From Pelagadaptatus aseana (GTDB lineage: Bacteria > Pseudomonadota > Gammaproteobacteria > Pseudomonadales > Cellvibrionaceae), in the NCBI GenBank assembly GCA_040365065.1, contig BAABNI010000010.1:82486-146485 (forward strand): DNA of 64,000 nucleotides. The letters are read 5' to 3'. Shown in pieces: positions 36,070-44,802 of this stretch. The translations under genes were made by a program, and so were the position numbers. The stretch's first letter is position 1, and the number at the start of each line of letters is the position of its first letter. Under the pieces are notes generated by a model. The model saw only the letters and a list, made by a program, of their open reading frames with translations, made no database searches and was not told the DNA's origin.

Positions 36070-37029
36070 TTATGCAGACTGTTTTAAAAACCAGAAACCC
36101 GCAACAACGATGGTTACCAAGACCAGCCCCAGTAACGCCTTCTTACCCGCAGACTCCTGCGCCTCCACAGCATCGGCCTCAACCTGATTGCGAATTGACA
36201 CCTGTTGCTGCTCAAGCCGTTTCTTGATTGCCTCACGACTGTTGGGAATTTTACTGACGGCGGACTTATGGGCAACGGTGGTAGAACCCGGTGCCCTGGG
36301 GGCACTAGTAGGTGCACTCACTGATGTCTGAGCCGGCTTGGACCCAGCTGACGCGCCGGGTTTTACAGGATTGCTTACGACACTTCGCACAGTGGTTTTG
36401 TCCAGCTCATCAGATGGGCCAATAACACCAAAGCTCAAGGTATCAAAACAGAGCTCGTCGCCACGCTTAACCCGGGCCTCAGAGATTTTTTTACCATTCA
36501 GGTAGGTGCCATTTGAAGACCCGAGATCCTTGACGTAAAGCAAACCATCTTTAACCTGCAAGCTCGCATGGCGTCTGGATAGATGAGCTGCCCCCAAAGA
36601 GATATCGCACTCACTAGAGCGACCAACCACCATGGAACTGGTCAACGGGTAAACTCGATTGGACAATGCAGCACTGTTGGATTTTAAAGCCCACCCTGTT
36701 TTTTCATCCGGATCAGCCAGCTTGCGTCGGGGCTCCTGCTTGGGGTCGACCAGCGTCATGACCTCTTCGCCCACTGTGATTTCATCACCAAGAGAGAGGT
36801 CATACAGCTGATCTTTGTTGATGCGCTTCCCGTTCAGAAAGGTATCACCACCCTCTACCAGCAACTGCAATCGAATCGCTTCACCCTCAACCAGAATATC
36901 CGCGTGATGATCCGCCACCTTGCTACCAGCCAACTGCATATCACAGTCCGAACTCGCACCAAGGCTAACCTTGGGCTCAACCAGCCAAACAGCATCATTG
37001 TTTTTATTATTAAAGCGAAGCTTAAGCAT
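36070..37029 (-). CDS. Double FHA-domain, C-terminally anchored membrane protein
   Basis: This protein (319 residues from the ATG at 37029, GGGA 7 nt upstream) has two FHA domains that should bind phosphothreonine peptides. The first (about 18-95: LGASSDCDMQL, HHADILVEG, FLNGKRI) lacks the GRS motif. The second (about 130-205: VVGRSSECDISLG, SRRHASLQV, GSSNGTYLNGKKI) has every core binding residue. A proline/alanine-rich linker follows. The last 22 residues are a membrane anchor (LLGLVLVTIVVAGFWFLK), so the FHA domains face the cytoplasm. The divergent PP2C and kinase genes suggest it reads phosphorylation by that kinase. Confidence 0.88.
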   Translation of the reverse strand: MLKLRFNNKNNDAVWLVEPKVSLGASSDCDMQLAGSKVADHHADILVEGEAIRLQLLVEGGDTFLNGKRINKDQLYDLSLGDEITVGEEVMTLVDPKQEPRRKLADPDEKTGWALKSNSAALSNRVYPLTSSMVVGRSSECDISLGAAHLSRRHASLQVKDGLLYVKDLGSSNGTYLNGKKISEARVKRGDELCFDTLSFGVIGPSDELDKTTVRSVVSNPVKPGASAGSKPAQTSVSAPTSAPRAPGSTTVAHKSAVSKIPNSREAIKKRLEQQQVSIRNQVEADAVEAQESAGKKALLGLVLVTIVVAGFWFLKQSA

Positions 37030-37295
37030 TGAGTCGTCCCACGCTAGCAAAAGGAAAAAATAAGTGGTATCCAGCCTCAAAATAAGGCTAAGATTGGTAT
37101 AAAATTTAACGCTGATAATGCAATGAATCTGCTTAGTTTATCAATAGCTTAGATGAAAATATTCGCTTTGTTTGCCAACATCGGAAATAACAGCAACGGC
37201 GGCGACAATAATGACTAAAAACGCGCCACAGTTCACAGAAGCGATGACAGATTCAATTTAATATTCCCAAGCCCTCAACACCACGGATTGGAGCG

Positions 37296-38117
37296 ATGCC
37301 GCCCCTACAATCATATTCCATCACCGACAAAGGTCTGCAACGCCCCAACAACGAAGACTGTTATCTTAGTACGCCAGACCTGAATCTATGGCTGGTTGCC
37401 GATGGCATGGGAGGCCACGAAGCCGGCGAAGTCGCCAGCGCCATCACCCGTGACACCATTTCCGAACAGGTTGAGCAGGGCAATACCCTTGAACAAGCCA
37501 TACTGATGGCTCACACCAACGTGATGCAGGCTATCGAGTCCGGTCAAGGTGGTGAAGGTATGGGATCAACAGTGGTCGCACTTCACAACTCTGGAACCGA
37601 TTACGACATAGCCTGGGTGGGTGACAGCCGCGCCTATGTATGGAGCATTACCGCCGAAGGCGGACAACTTGATCAACTGACTACCGATCACTCTTATGTG
37701 CAGATGCTGCTGGAATCCGGTTCCATTGCCGCCGAAGAAATGGAAACCCACCCGGAAAAAAACGTCATCACGCAATGCATTGGCTCCTTTGACAATCCCA
37801 ATATTCAGGTGGATACGCTGAATAATAAATGGAGACCCAATCAATGGATTCTGTTGTGCAGTGATGGTCTGACCGATGAATTGAGCAATCAGGAAATTGC
37901 GGAAGCCCTTTGTCATGCGTCTTCGATCGAAGATGCTGGAGATAAACTGATTGCGGCGGCGCTTGATCATGGAGGCAAGGACAACGTCACGGTACAACTG
38001 ATTGCTTCCCCCCAACAGCACAACATCCCAAGAACCACTTTGATGCAATCCCCCTGGATAATCCTCGCGCTACTGGCCGCCTTCGGACTGATTGCCGCAC
38101 TTGCTTGGTGGCTATAG
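37296..38117 (+). CDS. pppA: PP2C-family Ser/Thr phosphatase with C-terminal membrane anchor
   Basis: This 273-residue protein has a metal-dependent phosphatase domain. Acidic metal ligands are seen in RPNNEDCYL (Glu20, Asp21), VADGMGGHEAGEVAS (Asp36), ILLCSDGLTDEL and HGGKDNVTVQLI. The final helix (IILALLAAFGLIAALAWWL) would anchor it in the inner membrane. Anchored PP2C enzymes are less common than soluble PppA/Stp1. It is 12 nt upstream of the kinase gene, so kinase and phosphatase are co-expressed and presumably opposed. The 266-nt divergent spacer before it holds its promoter, which I cannot place with confidence. Confidence 0.92.
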   Translation: MPPLQSYSITDKGLQRPNNEDCYLSTPDLNLWLVADGMGGHEAGEVASAITRDTISEQVEQGNTLEQAILMAHTNVMQAIESGQGGEGMGSTVVALHNSGTDYDIAWVGDSRAYVWSITAEGGQLDQLTTDHSYVQMLLESGSIAAEEMETHPEKNVITQCIGSFDNPNIQVDTLNNKWRPNQWILLCSDGLTDELSNQEIAEALCHASSIEDAGDKLIAAALDHGGKDNVTVQLIASPQQHNIPRTTLMQSPWIILALLAAFGLIAALAWWL

Positions 38118-38129
38118 GTAATCAGATCG

Positions 38130-40487
38130 ATGCAGAAAATTCCCGGCTACCAGATCATCAGAAAAATCGACCAGGGCGGCATGTCCACGGTCTACCTCGC
38201 AGTGCAGTTAAGTGTGGGACGCGAAGTAGCCCTCAAGGTCATGTCCCCGGCCTTGAATTCAGATCCGGTCTTCAGTGAACGCTTTCAGCGCGAAGCCAAC
38301 ATTGTCGGTCAACTGACACACCCTAACATTGTCCGTATCTATGACATCGGCCGCCATGACAATCTGAATTATATTGCCATGGACTATTTACCCGGCGGCA
38401 CCATCCACGACAAGATGGCCACCGGCATCAGTCTGAAAGAAGCCCTGCGCATCACCCGGGAAATTGCGGGTGCTCTGGATCACGCGCATCGAAAAGGCTA
38501 TGTGCACCGCGACATCAAACCTGAAAACATCCTATTCAACGACGACAACACCGCCATCCTGTCTGACTTTGGCGTCGCCAAAACAGTCAGTAGCGGATCA
38601 CAAATGACCAATGCCGGCACCGTTGTGGGCACACCCCATTATATGAGCCCGGAACAGGCCAGAGGCAAACCCATTGACGGCCGCTCCGATCTCTACAGTT
38701 TGGGCGTTGTTTTATATGAGATGCTCACAGGTGCGGTGCCCTACAAGGCTGATGAGGCCGTTGCAATTGCCATCAAGCATTTGACAGCCCCCATACCCAA
38801 GCTGCCGTCACAGTACGTCCTGTTTCAGCCCTTACTGAATAAAATGCTGGCCAAGGAACCAGAAGACCGCTTCCAATGCGGCAAGGAAATCATTGACTCG
38901 CTGGACAACACTCAAAATCAATTATCTGGCCACCCGACCAGCTATACGACCTCGACAGACTCCTCAACGGTGCAAATTTTTGTGCTGCTTAAGGCCCTGT
39001 TGCTAACAACCTACGCGGCCCTTAGCTCTAATTTGATGCGATTGCTGAAACTCCCGGGCAAAGGCTTCAAAAAAAGCCAGAGTGACAGTGGTCAACAGGA
39101 GAATTACACAACGGTGGTGGCCACTCGACTCAATGAAGCCGTAGTGGTAACACGCACTCCAGGGAGTAACAAAAAGCTACCCCTGCTGGCAATTTTGTTA
39201 TTGCTGACCCTGTGGCTCGGCGGCAGCCATTGGCTGTACCAGCCTGATAATAAGGTATATTCACTGCTGCCACCGGCCTTACAAACCGCTACCCATGCCA
39301 CCAGCACACACATCAACAAGTTGATCGAGCGCATCTGGCCCAAAAACCAACAACCATTGCCTCGGCAGCAGCCAATAATCACCACTAAAATCGCTCAGCC
39401 AACCCCCTCCGCCGCTGAGGGAGCTCCAGCCCCAGCCACAGTTGCTGCAGTCAAACTGCCTGTCACCATTCCTGAACAGCAACCAGAAGAAGCTGCGGCT
39501 GAAGAAATCAAACCCAAACAATCAAAGCCACCCAAACCAACAGACTTTGCCTTAACGGTAAACACCAAACCGAGTTCTGCCAGAGTTCGCATCATGAACA
39601 TCAAGGATGTTTATCAACCGGGCATTAAGCTTAAACCTGGCAGCTACCAAATTCGTGTCAGCGCCAGCGGCTACCATACTCTGGATCGCACCATAGACAT
39701 TACCGACCAGAATCGGGAGCTGACACTGGCACTCACAAAAGCACCCGTCGCCGGTGCCGTTTTTTATAACCAATTGAAAAGCGGTGGCAAAGGCCCCGCC
39801 ATGGTTATCATCCCTCCTGGCAGTTTCAATATGGGTGACAGAACCAATGGCAACACCGCACCGGTGCGGAAAGTTCGCATTCGACAGGCCTTTGCAGCCA
39901 GCCAGTACGAAATCACCTACGCCGATTATCAGAAATTTACTAACTCGACTGGCCGCCAATTTCCCAAAAACCGATGGGGCAAAGGCAGTCGTCCGGTCAC
40001 TAATGTCTCCTGGCATGATGCCATTGCCTACACAGACTGGCTGAGAAAAAGTACCGGTAAGAAATACCGGCTACTCACAGAAGCCGAATGGGAATATGCT
40101 GCCAGAGGCGGCAGTCAAAACGCCTACTGGTGGGGTAACAAGTCTGCCCAGGGACGAGCCAATTGCCGCAGAGGCTGTGACAGCCCCTACTCAAATCTTC
40201 TGAGCATCAAGACCGCACCCGTTGGCTCCTTCAGGGCAAACAACTTCAAGCTCTATGATACCGCTGGCAATGTCGCCGAGTGGGTACAGGATTGTTATCA
40301 AGACCACTATCTTGGAGCCCCCAAAGACGGCAGTGCCGTTGAGCAAAAAAACTGCTCAATTCGCAGCGTCCGTGGTGGCTCAATTCGATCCAATTCAAGT
40401 GCCATCAAGAATTACAGTCGAGGCCGGCAACCTGCTTCCACCAAAGAAAACCACCTAGGTTTCCGCGTGGCGGTTGATCTCTACTGA
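38130..40487 (+). CDS. Transmembrane Ser/Thr kinase with PEGA and FGE-sulfatase-like domains
   Basis: This multidomain protein of 785 residues has an N-terminal Hanks-type kinase (about 8-270). It has the glycine loop GGMSTVY, Lys36, HRDIKPEN (Asp128), DFG (146-148), activation segment NAGTVVGTPHYMSPEQARG and a complete catalytic set. A linker and one membrane helix follow (about 350-371, LPLLAILLLLTLWLGGSHWL), then a proline/alanine-rich stretch. A PEGA repeat (about 472-540, NTKPSSARV, LKPGSYQIRVSASGYHTLDR) precedes an FGE-sulfatase-like domain (about 548-785: MVIIPPGSFNMGDR, LLTEAEWEYAARGG, NVAEWVQDCY, GFRVAVDLY). The two cysteines that FGE uses are absent in the RSVRGGSIRSNSSA region. So the domain is probably a periplasmic binding module. 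It resembles the PpkA type. Confidence 0.9.
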   Translation: MQKIPGYQIIRKIDQGGMSTVYLAVQLSVGREVALKVMSPALNSDPVFSERFQREANIVGQLTHPNIVRIYDIGRHDNLNYIAMDYLPGGTIHDKMATGISLKEALRITREIAGALDHAHRKGYVHRDIKPENILFNDDNTAILSDFGVAKTVSSGSQMTNAGTVVGTPHYMSPEQARGKPIDGRSDLYSLGVVLYEMLTGAVPYKADEAVAIAIKHLTAPIPKLPSQYVLFQPLLNKMLAKEPEDRFQCGKEIIDSLDNTQNQLSGHPTSYTTSTDSSTVQIFVLLKALLLTTYAALSSNLMRLLKLPGKGFKKSQSDSGQQENYTTVVATRLNEAVVVTRTPGSNKKLPLLAILLLLTLWLGGSHWLYQPDNKVYSLLPPALQTATHATSTHINKLIERIWPKNQQPLPRQQPIITTKIAQPTPSAAEGAPAPATVAAVKLPVTIPEQQPEEAAAEEIKPKQSKPPKPTDFALTVNTKPSSARVRIMNIKDVYQPGIKLKPGSYQIRVSASGYHTLDRTIDITDQNRELTLALTKAPVAGAVFYNQLKSGGKGPAMVIIPPGSFNMGDRTNGNTAPVRKVRIRQAFAASQYEITYADYQKFTNSTGRQFPKNRWGKGSRPVTNVSWHDAIAYTDWLRKSTGKKYRLLTEAEWEYAARGGSQNAYWWGNKSAQGRANCRRGCDSPYSNLLSIKTAPVGSFRANNFKLYDTAGNVAEWVQDCYQDHYLGAPKDGSAVEQKNCSIRSVRGGSIRSNSSAIKNYSRGRQPASTKENHLGFRVAVDLY

Positions 40488-40505
40488 GCAATAGCGGATT
40501 ACCCA

Positions 40506-41012
40506 ATGATGCAAATATTTAAGCTCCTAGCAGCCGGCCTGGCCAGTGTACTGATTGCCGCCAGCAGCCAGGCCAACCCTGAAATTTACGACTTTGACTG
40601 GCGCGACAAGCGATATCACTCCAAGCAGACCGGGCAGATTGAAGAGCTTTCCCGTGAACACTTTGGCTCCGGCCTTACTCACACCAAACAGGATTTAAAG
40701 ACTCTGCAACGCCTGATTCACAAAGGCGCCATCAACCGCAACAACACCGAGCAACTACAAGCACTCGGCGCTGTACTGGGGAATGTGATGACTGAAGATT
40801 TTGGGCTTGTATGGAAGATTTATGAGGACAATCTGGGCCGCAGCCGTGCACTTTGTACTGAGACGGAAGAACACTCCGAATGTCTGTTCCCTATCACTAT
40901 GCTATCTCGCCGGATAGAAGTAGGGATCGTACCGGATGTTCAGGAGGTATATAAAAAAGCCTATGAGGCAATAAAACCTCATTTACAAAAGCTACCCTAC
41001 GAAGTGAACTAA
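40506..41012 (+). CDS. Exported DUF3806 protein
   Basis: This 168-residue protein has a clear signal peptide (FKLLAAGLASVLIAASSQA, cleavage near residue 23). The mature domain contains LQALGAVLGNVMTEDFGLVW and YEDNLGRSRAL, which match the DUF3806 pattern as I recall it. It has two cysteines (CTETEEHSEC), possibly a disulfide. The function is unknown. It is 18 nt after the kinase and in the same direction, so it may be a periplasmic partner of the kinase's FGE-like domain. This is inference from proximity. Confidence 0.75.
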   Translation: MMQIFKLLAAGLASVLIAASSQANPEIYDFDWRDKRYHSKQTGQIEELSREHFGSGLTHTKQDLKTLQRLIHKGAINRNNTEQLQALGAVLGNVMTEDFGLVWKIYEDNLGRSRALCTETEEHSECLFPITMLSRRIEVGIVPDVQEVYKKAYEAIKPHLQKLPYEVN

Positions 41013-41067
41013 TTTCAGGGAAACAGAAATATTCAGCGGCCTTTTACCATCAGCTCAACTTTACCCG

Positions 41068-41661
41068 TCAACTCGATTTCACCAGATAATGCCCAAGATC
41101 TCGCGACAGATTTTCTCGGGCAACCGCTATCTCACAGCGCAACTGACCAGCCAGTTCAAACTGACTGTCGTACACCTTCTGCTGTTTCAATCTCTCGATA
41201 GCAACGTATTCCCTGAGCGTCTTGCCCGGTTGCACAGAACCAAACAACACCGGTAACCAGCTGTCTACACAACGAATATAAACCGAGTTGGGCATTTCCA
41301 GAATATCCTGGAAGGCATTGTGCATGCCCACCAGAGACTTTTCACCGGGAGAACGCACCCCCTCTGGTGCCCGATAGGTACTCAATAACATACCTGGCGA
41401 CTTCAATAGCAACAACAAATATTCTGCCAGCCCCCAGAGAATAATACCGGGCCACAGCAGCAAAAAAATTAGCCCCTGAAGCAGCAACCGCCAGCTCTGT
41501 GTTGACCATGAGATGCGCGACACAACACCTGGCCAGAAAATACGATGGATACTGATAAGGTCCAACAATATGACTTTACGTCTATAAACTTGCGCGATCT
41601 TGTAGCACTGGAACTCCTTCGGGGTGAGCATCAATGACTGATTATTGAAAGAATGTATCAA
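41068..41661 (-). CDS. Unknown membrane protein
   Basis: This 197-residue protein has two strongly hydrophobic helices in the middle (LLLQGLIFLLLWPGIILWGL and AEYLLLLLKSPGML, about 59-92). The flanking regions are basic (QVYRRKVILLD) and polar. I do not recognise any family. It is convergent with the DUF3806 gene and upstream of the divergent TetR regulator. The region from 41662 to 41784 shows nothing I recognise. Confidence 0.68.
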   Translation of the reverse strand: MIHSFNNQSLMLTPKEFQCYKIAQVYRRKVILLDLISIHRIFWPGVVSRISWSTQSWRLLLQGLIFLLLWPGIILWGLAEYLLLLLKSPGMLLSTYRAPEGVRSPGEKSLVGMHNAFQDILEMPNSVYIRCVDSWLPVLFGSVQPGKTLREYVAIERLKQQKVYDSQFELAGQLRCEIAVARENLSRDLGHYLVKSS

Positions 41662-41784
41662 GCGCTAAAACCTCAACGACATAAACAAAGACCAAACAAC
41701 GTCCGGCCATAAGCCGTATTGTGCTTGTAACCACAGGGTAAATAAAGACCTGTTCGGACTGGTAGCGACTTAACAATACTTTGA

Positions 41785-41813
41785 TTGTATTTTAAGACGA
41801 CCGGTCATATTAT
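41785..41813 (+). promoter_or_regulatory. Promoter with an embedded TetR-type operator
   Basis: TTGTAT (41785-41790) and TATTAT (41808-41813) are 17 nt apart. The perfect palindrome GACCGGTC (41799-41806) lies between them. Such a placement blocks RNA polymerase when a dimeric repressor binds. The adjacent TetR gene is the obvious candidate. Confidence 0.6.
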
Positions 41814-41859
41814 TAAATCAACGCTACATAATACTGCTGAGAGACCAAGAACTGACGCT

Positions 41860-42450
41860 ATGGCACGCCCCAGAACCCCGAACAATAATCGTGAACGAAT
41901 GCTGGCATCCGGTATTCAACTGCTGAAAATGCACGGATATCACGGTATGAGCATCAAACAACTGGTGGATGAAATAGGCGTTCCAAAGGGCTCTTTTTAT
42001 AACTACTTCCCCAGCAAAGAAGAGTTTGTGGCCGCAGCCATTAACCAATACGGCGAAGACAACAGACAGCTTTTATTGCAAACAACCACTGAACAGGGCA
42101 CGGCCAGACAACAGATCGAGTCTTTCTTCAGCGCCCTTGAGCTGACCCTGAATACCGGCGATGCCCCCAGCCCCTGTCTGATTTCGGCACTGACAACGGA
42201 AATTTCACAATCCAGCTCACTCTGTCGCACACAATTGCTGGAAGTAACAGAGCTCGCCAAGCAACACCTTGCCGGTCTCATAGAAGATGGCCAACGTGAT
42301 AACAGTTTCAATTCAACATTATCCGCCGATAGTATCGCTGCTCTTCTCTACAACAGCTGGCACGGACAACTTCTGCAGTACCAGTTAACGGGCGACAAAG
42401 ATTGCCTGCAAAATCAGACAAGCCAATTGCTGGATTTGTTTACCCAATAA
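41860..42450 (+). CDS. TetR-family repressor, NemR/AcuR-like
   Basis: This 196-residue regulator has the helix-turn-helix at about 25-48 (MSIKQLVDEIGVPKGSFYNY) and the ligand domain behind it. I take the ATG at 41860 (MARPRTPNNNRERM, typical of the group). An upstream in-frame start would add 25 residues that cross the promoter. It precedes an Old Yellow Enzyme-family reductase, as NemR precedes nemA in E. coli, where it senses reactive electrophiles. Whether this one does is inferred. It contains cysteines in SLCRTQL, PCLISAL and KDCLQN. Confidence 0.85.
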   Translation: MARPRTPNNNRERMLASGIQLLKMHGYHGMSIKQLVDEIGVPKGSFYNYFPSKEEFVAAAINQYGEDNRQLLLQTTTEQGTARQQIESFFSALELTLNTGDAPSPCLISALTTEISQSSSLCRTQLLEVTELAKQHLAGLIEDGQRDNSFNSTLSADSIAALLYNSWHGQLLQYQLTGDKDCLQNQTSQLLDLFTQ

Positions 42451-42494
42451 TCATAACCCGGCTTTATGCCGCTGCTACTTAGGAGCCACATCCA

Positions 42495-43712
42495 ATGACA
42501 ACTCTTTCCAACACTCTGTCCCTGCCCTGTGGCGCAGAAGTAAAAAACCGAACGTTTAAATCCGCCATGAGCGAACAGCTGGCCGACCGCAACAACAACC
42601 CCTCAACCAGTCTCTTCAATCTCTATGGCGCCTGGGCTGAGGGCGGCATAGGTATTTGTACCTCAGGTAACATCATGATCCAACGAGACGCTCTTGGAGA
42701 GCCGAAGAACGTCGTATTGGACGACAGCTCGGACCTTGAAGCCTTTCGTCAATGGACACAGGCCGGACGCGCCAATGGCACGCAATTCTGGGCACAACTG
42801 AACCACCCGGGAAAGCAAATCCCCAGTTTTCTGAGCAAACAACCCGTAGCCCCTTCTGCCATACCTCTGGGTGAAGGTCTGGATAAAGCCTTTAATTGCC
42901 CAAGAGAGCTGTCAAGCGAGGAAATATCAGCACTGATTCAGCGGTTTGCCGATGCGGCGCAACAGGCTAAGGACGTGGGATTTTCCGGCGTACAGATCCA
43001 TGGCGCCCACGGCTATCTGGTCAGTCAGTTTCTATCCCCTCATCACAACCAACGTCAAGATGAGTGGGGAGGCAGTCTGGAAAACCGTATGCGCTTTGTC
43101 ATTGAAATCTATCAGGCCATTCGCAGCAAAGTCGGCTTCGATTATCCAGTAGCCATCAAACTTAATTCTGCGGACTTCCAAAAAGGCGGCTTTGGCGAGG
43201 GCGAATCACTGGAGGTCATTAAAACACTGGAATCCCTTGGCATTGATCTGATCGAAATCTCCGGCGGCAACTATGAGAATCCCAATATGATGGGAAGTGG
43301 ATCGACCCAGAAAAGAGAGGCCTATTTCATCGATTACGCGGAAAAAGCCAAAGCCATTTTGAAGAATACGCCTCTGGTTGTTACCGGTGGCTTTCGCAGC
43401 GCCAAAGCCATGAACGAGGCAATCCAATCAGGAGCCTGCGATATGGTTGGCATGGCAAGACCCATGGCCATTGACCCACAACTGCCAAACAAATTGATCA
43501 GCGACAGCCAGCATAAAATCACGTTAAAAGAACCCACCACGGGCATCAAAGTGCTCGACAAGTTTTCTATGGTCGGCCTGATCTGGTATGAGCATCAGAT
43601 GGAGCGGATAGCCAAAGGCAAACCAGCCAAACCATCTCAAAGCAGCTGGTATTCAGTGTTGCGCAATTTCAAAGATCTGGGCGCTCATGCCTGGCGAAAA
43701 AGACGCGCCTGA
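42495..43712 (+). CDS. NADH:flavin oxidoreductase, Old Yellow Enzyme family
   Basis: This 405-residue FMN enzyme is a TIM-barrel flavoprotein that reduces activated alkenes and related electrophiles. Motifs visible are HPGKQIP, QIHGAHGYLVSQFLSPHHN, RQDEWGGSLENRMRF, and the FMN-phosphate region VVTGGFRSAKAMNE and VGMARPMA. There is no Fe-S/FAD C-terminal half, so it is not dienoyl-CoA reductase. AGGAG lies 9 nt before the ATG. It is 44 nt after the TetR gene and probably repressed by it. The precise substrate is not known. Confidence 0.88.
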   Translation: MTTLSNTLSLPCGAEVKNRTFKSAMSEQLADRNNNPSTSLFNLYGAWAEGGIGICTSGNIMIQRDALGEPKNVVLDDSSDLEAFRQWTQAGRANGTQFWAQLNHPGKQIPSFLSKQPVAPSAIPLGEGLDKAFNCPRELSSEEISALIQRFADAAQQAKDVGFSGVQIHGAHGYLVSQFLSPHHNQRQDEWGGSLENRMRFVIEIYQAIRSKVGFDYPVAIKLNSADFQKGGFGEGESLEVIKTLESLGIDLIEISGGNYENPNMMGSGSTQKREAYFIDYAEKAKAILKNTPLVVTGGFRSAKAMNEAIQSGACDMVGMARPMAIDPQLPNKLISDSQHKITLKEPTTGIKVLDKFSMVGLIWYEHQMERIAKGKPAKPSQSSWYSVLRNFKDLGAHAWRKRRA

Positions 43713-43725
43713 CAAATCAGAGAGA

Positions 43726-43750
43726 GCCACCGGGTCATCGATCCGGTGGC
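43726..43750 (+). other. Strong hairpin after the oxidoreductase gene, without T run
   Basis: GCCACCGG (43726-43733) and CCGGTGGC (43743-43750) form a perfect 8-bp stem with a 9-nt loop, 13 nt after the stop. No T run follows, so it may be a Rho-dependent or 3'-protecting structure rather than an intrinsic terminator. Confidence 0.5.
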
Positions 43751-43825
43751 ACCATTTGGTCAAGTAGATCGAGCCATCCGGCGCTTTAATATCATCAAAT
43801 CCCCTCATACAATGGCTGTAATTGC

Positions 43826-44791
43826 ATGACCAAGGAAGCGATTACGGTGATCATCCGCAACCAAGATAAGATCAACACCCCGGAAACCATCAAGCAACAT
43901 TTCGAAGAGCTGGGTTATATCTGCAGTGACAGTATTGCCACCGCCGTCTATCTGGCCTGCCACTTACAGAAACCCATACTGGTTGAAGGACCTCCGGGCG
44001 TAGGCAAAACAGAACTGGCAAAGAAAACCTCAGAGCTACTCTCCGCCCCCCTTATTCGCATGCAATGCTACGAAGGGCTCGATGAAGCCAAAGCCTTGTA
44101 CGAGTGGAAATACGGCAAGCAATTGCTTTACACCCAGCTCTTAAAGGATCAGCTCGGCGATGTCATGCGCGGCGCCAAAGGACCGGATGAATCAGTGGCA
44201 CGCCTGCATCAGTTTGGCGATATTTTTTACTCTGAAGAATTTCTGGAGCCTCGCCCACTACTTGAAGCTCTGAGAACCGATGACGGAGCCATTTTGTTGA
44301 TTGATGAAATCGACAAAGCAGACCAGGAATTTGAGGCTTTCTTACTCGAATTACTGTCTGATTATCAAATCTCTATTCCTGAGCTTGGGACCGTAAAAGC
44401 GAAATCCAATCCTCTGGTATTTTTGACCAGCAATAACACCCGGGAGCTAGGAGATGCATTGAAACGCCGCTGCTTGCATCTCTACATCCCCTTTCCTTCA
44501 CAAAACATTGAGCAAAAGATCATTTCCGCTCAGGTTCCTGAACTTAACACCGAGTTAAGCCAACAGCTGGTCAAGTTCATATCAGAGCTTAGAGAAATGG
44601 CATTGAAGAAAGTACCTGCCGTCAGCGAAACCATTGATTGGGCCAGAGCACTGCTACTCTTGAATGTTGAGCAATTGGATCAGGAGTGGGTTAAAAATAC
44701 CCTGAACCTTCTGCTTAAATTTCAAGACGACATTGAGGCCGTCGAGCCCGAAATCAACAATCTGTTGAAAGCAGCCAATAAAACTCACTGA
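43826..44791 (+). CDS. MoxR-family AAA+ ATPase
   Basis: This 321-residue ATPase has Walker A GPPGVGKTEL, Walker B ILLIDEIDKAD, sensor 1 FLTSNNTRELGDALKRRC and an alpha-helical lid. MoxR proteins work with VWA-domain partners to mature or activate other proteins, and the CoxE-like gene follows after 11 nt. The ATG at 43826 has only a weak ribosome-binding site. The substrate is unknown. Confidence 0.92.
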   Translation: MTKEAITVIIRNQDKINTPETIKQHFEELGYICSDSIATAVYLACHLQKPILVEGPPGVGKTELAKKTSELLSAPLIRMQCYEGLDEAKALYEWKYGKQLLYTQLLKDQLGDVMRGAKGPDESVARLHQFGDIFYSEEFLEPRPLLEALRTDDGAILLIDEIDKADQEFEAFLLELLSDYQISIPELGTVKAKSNPLVFLTSNNTRELGDALKRRCLHLYIPFPSQNIEQKIISAQVPELNTELSQQLVKFISELREMALKKVPAVSETIDWARALLLLNVEQLDQEWVKNTLNLLLKFQDDIEAVEPEINNLLKAANKTH

Positions 44792-44802
44792 TTGAGTGCG
44801 CC

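Noticed and set aside
36070..40487. Type VI secretion locus
   Set aside because: Kinase, phosphatase and FHA genes are present, but none of the structural genes (tssB, tssC, hcp, vgrG, clpV, icmF) is in the window.
39774..40487. Active formylglycine-generating enzyme
   Set aside because: The two catalytic cysteines of the family are missing from the expected region.
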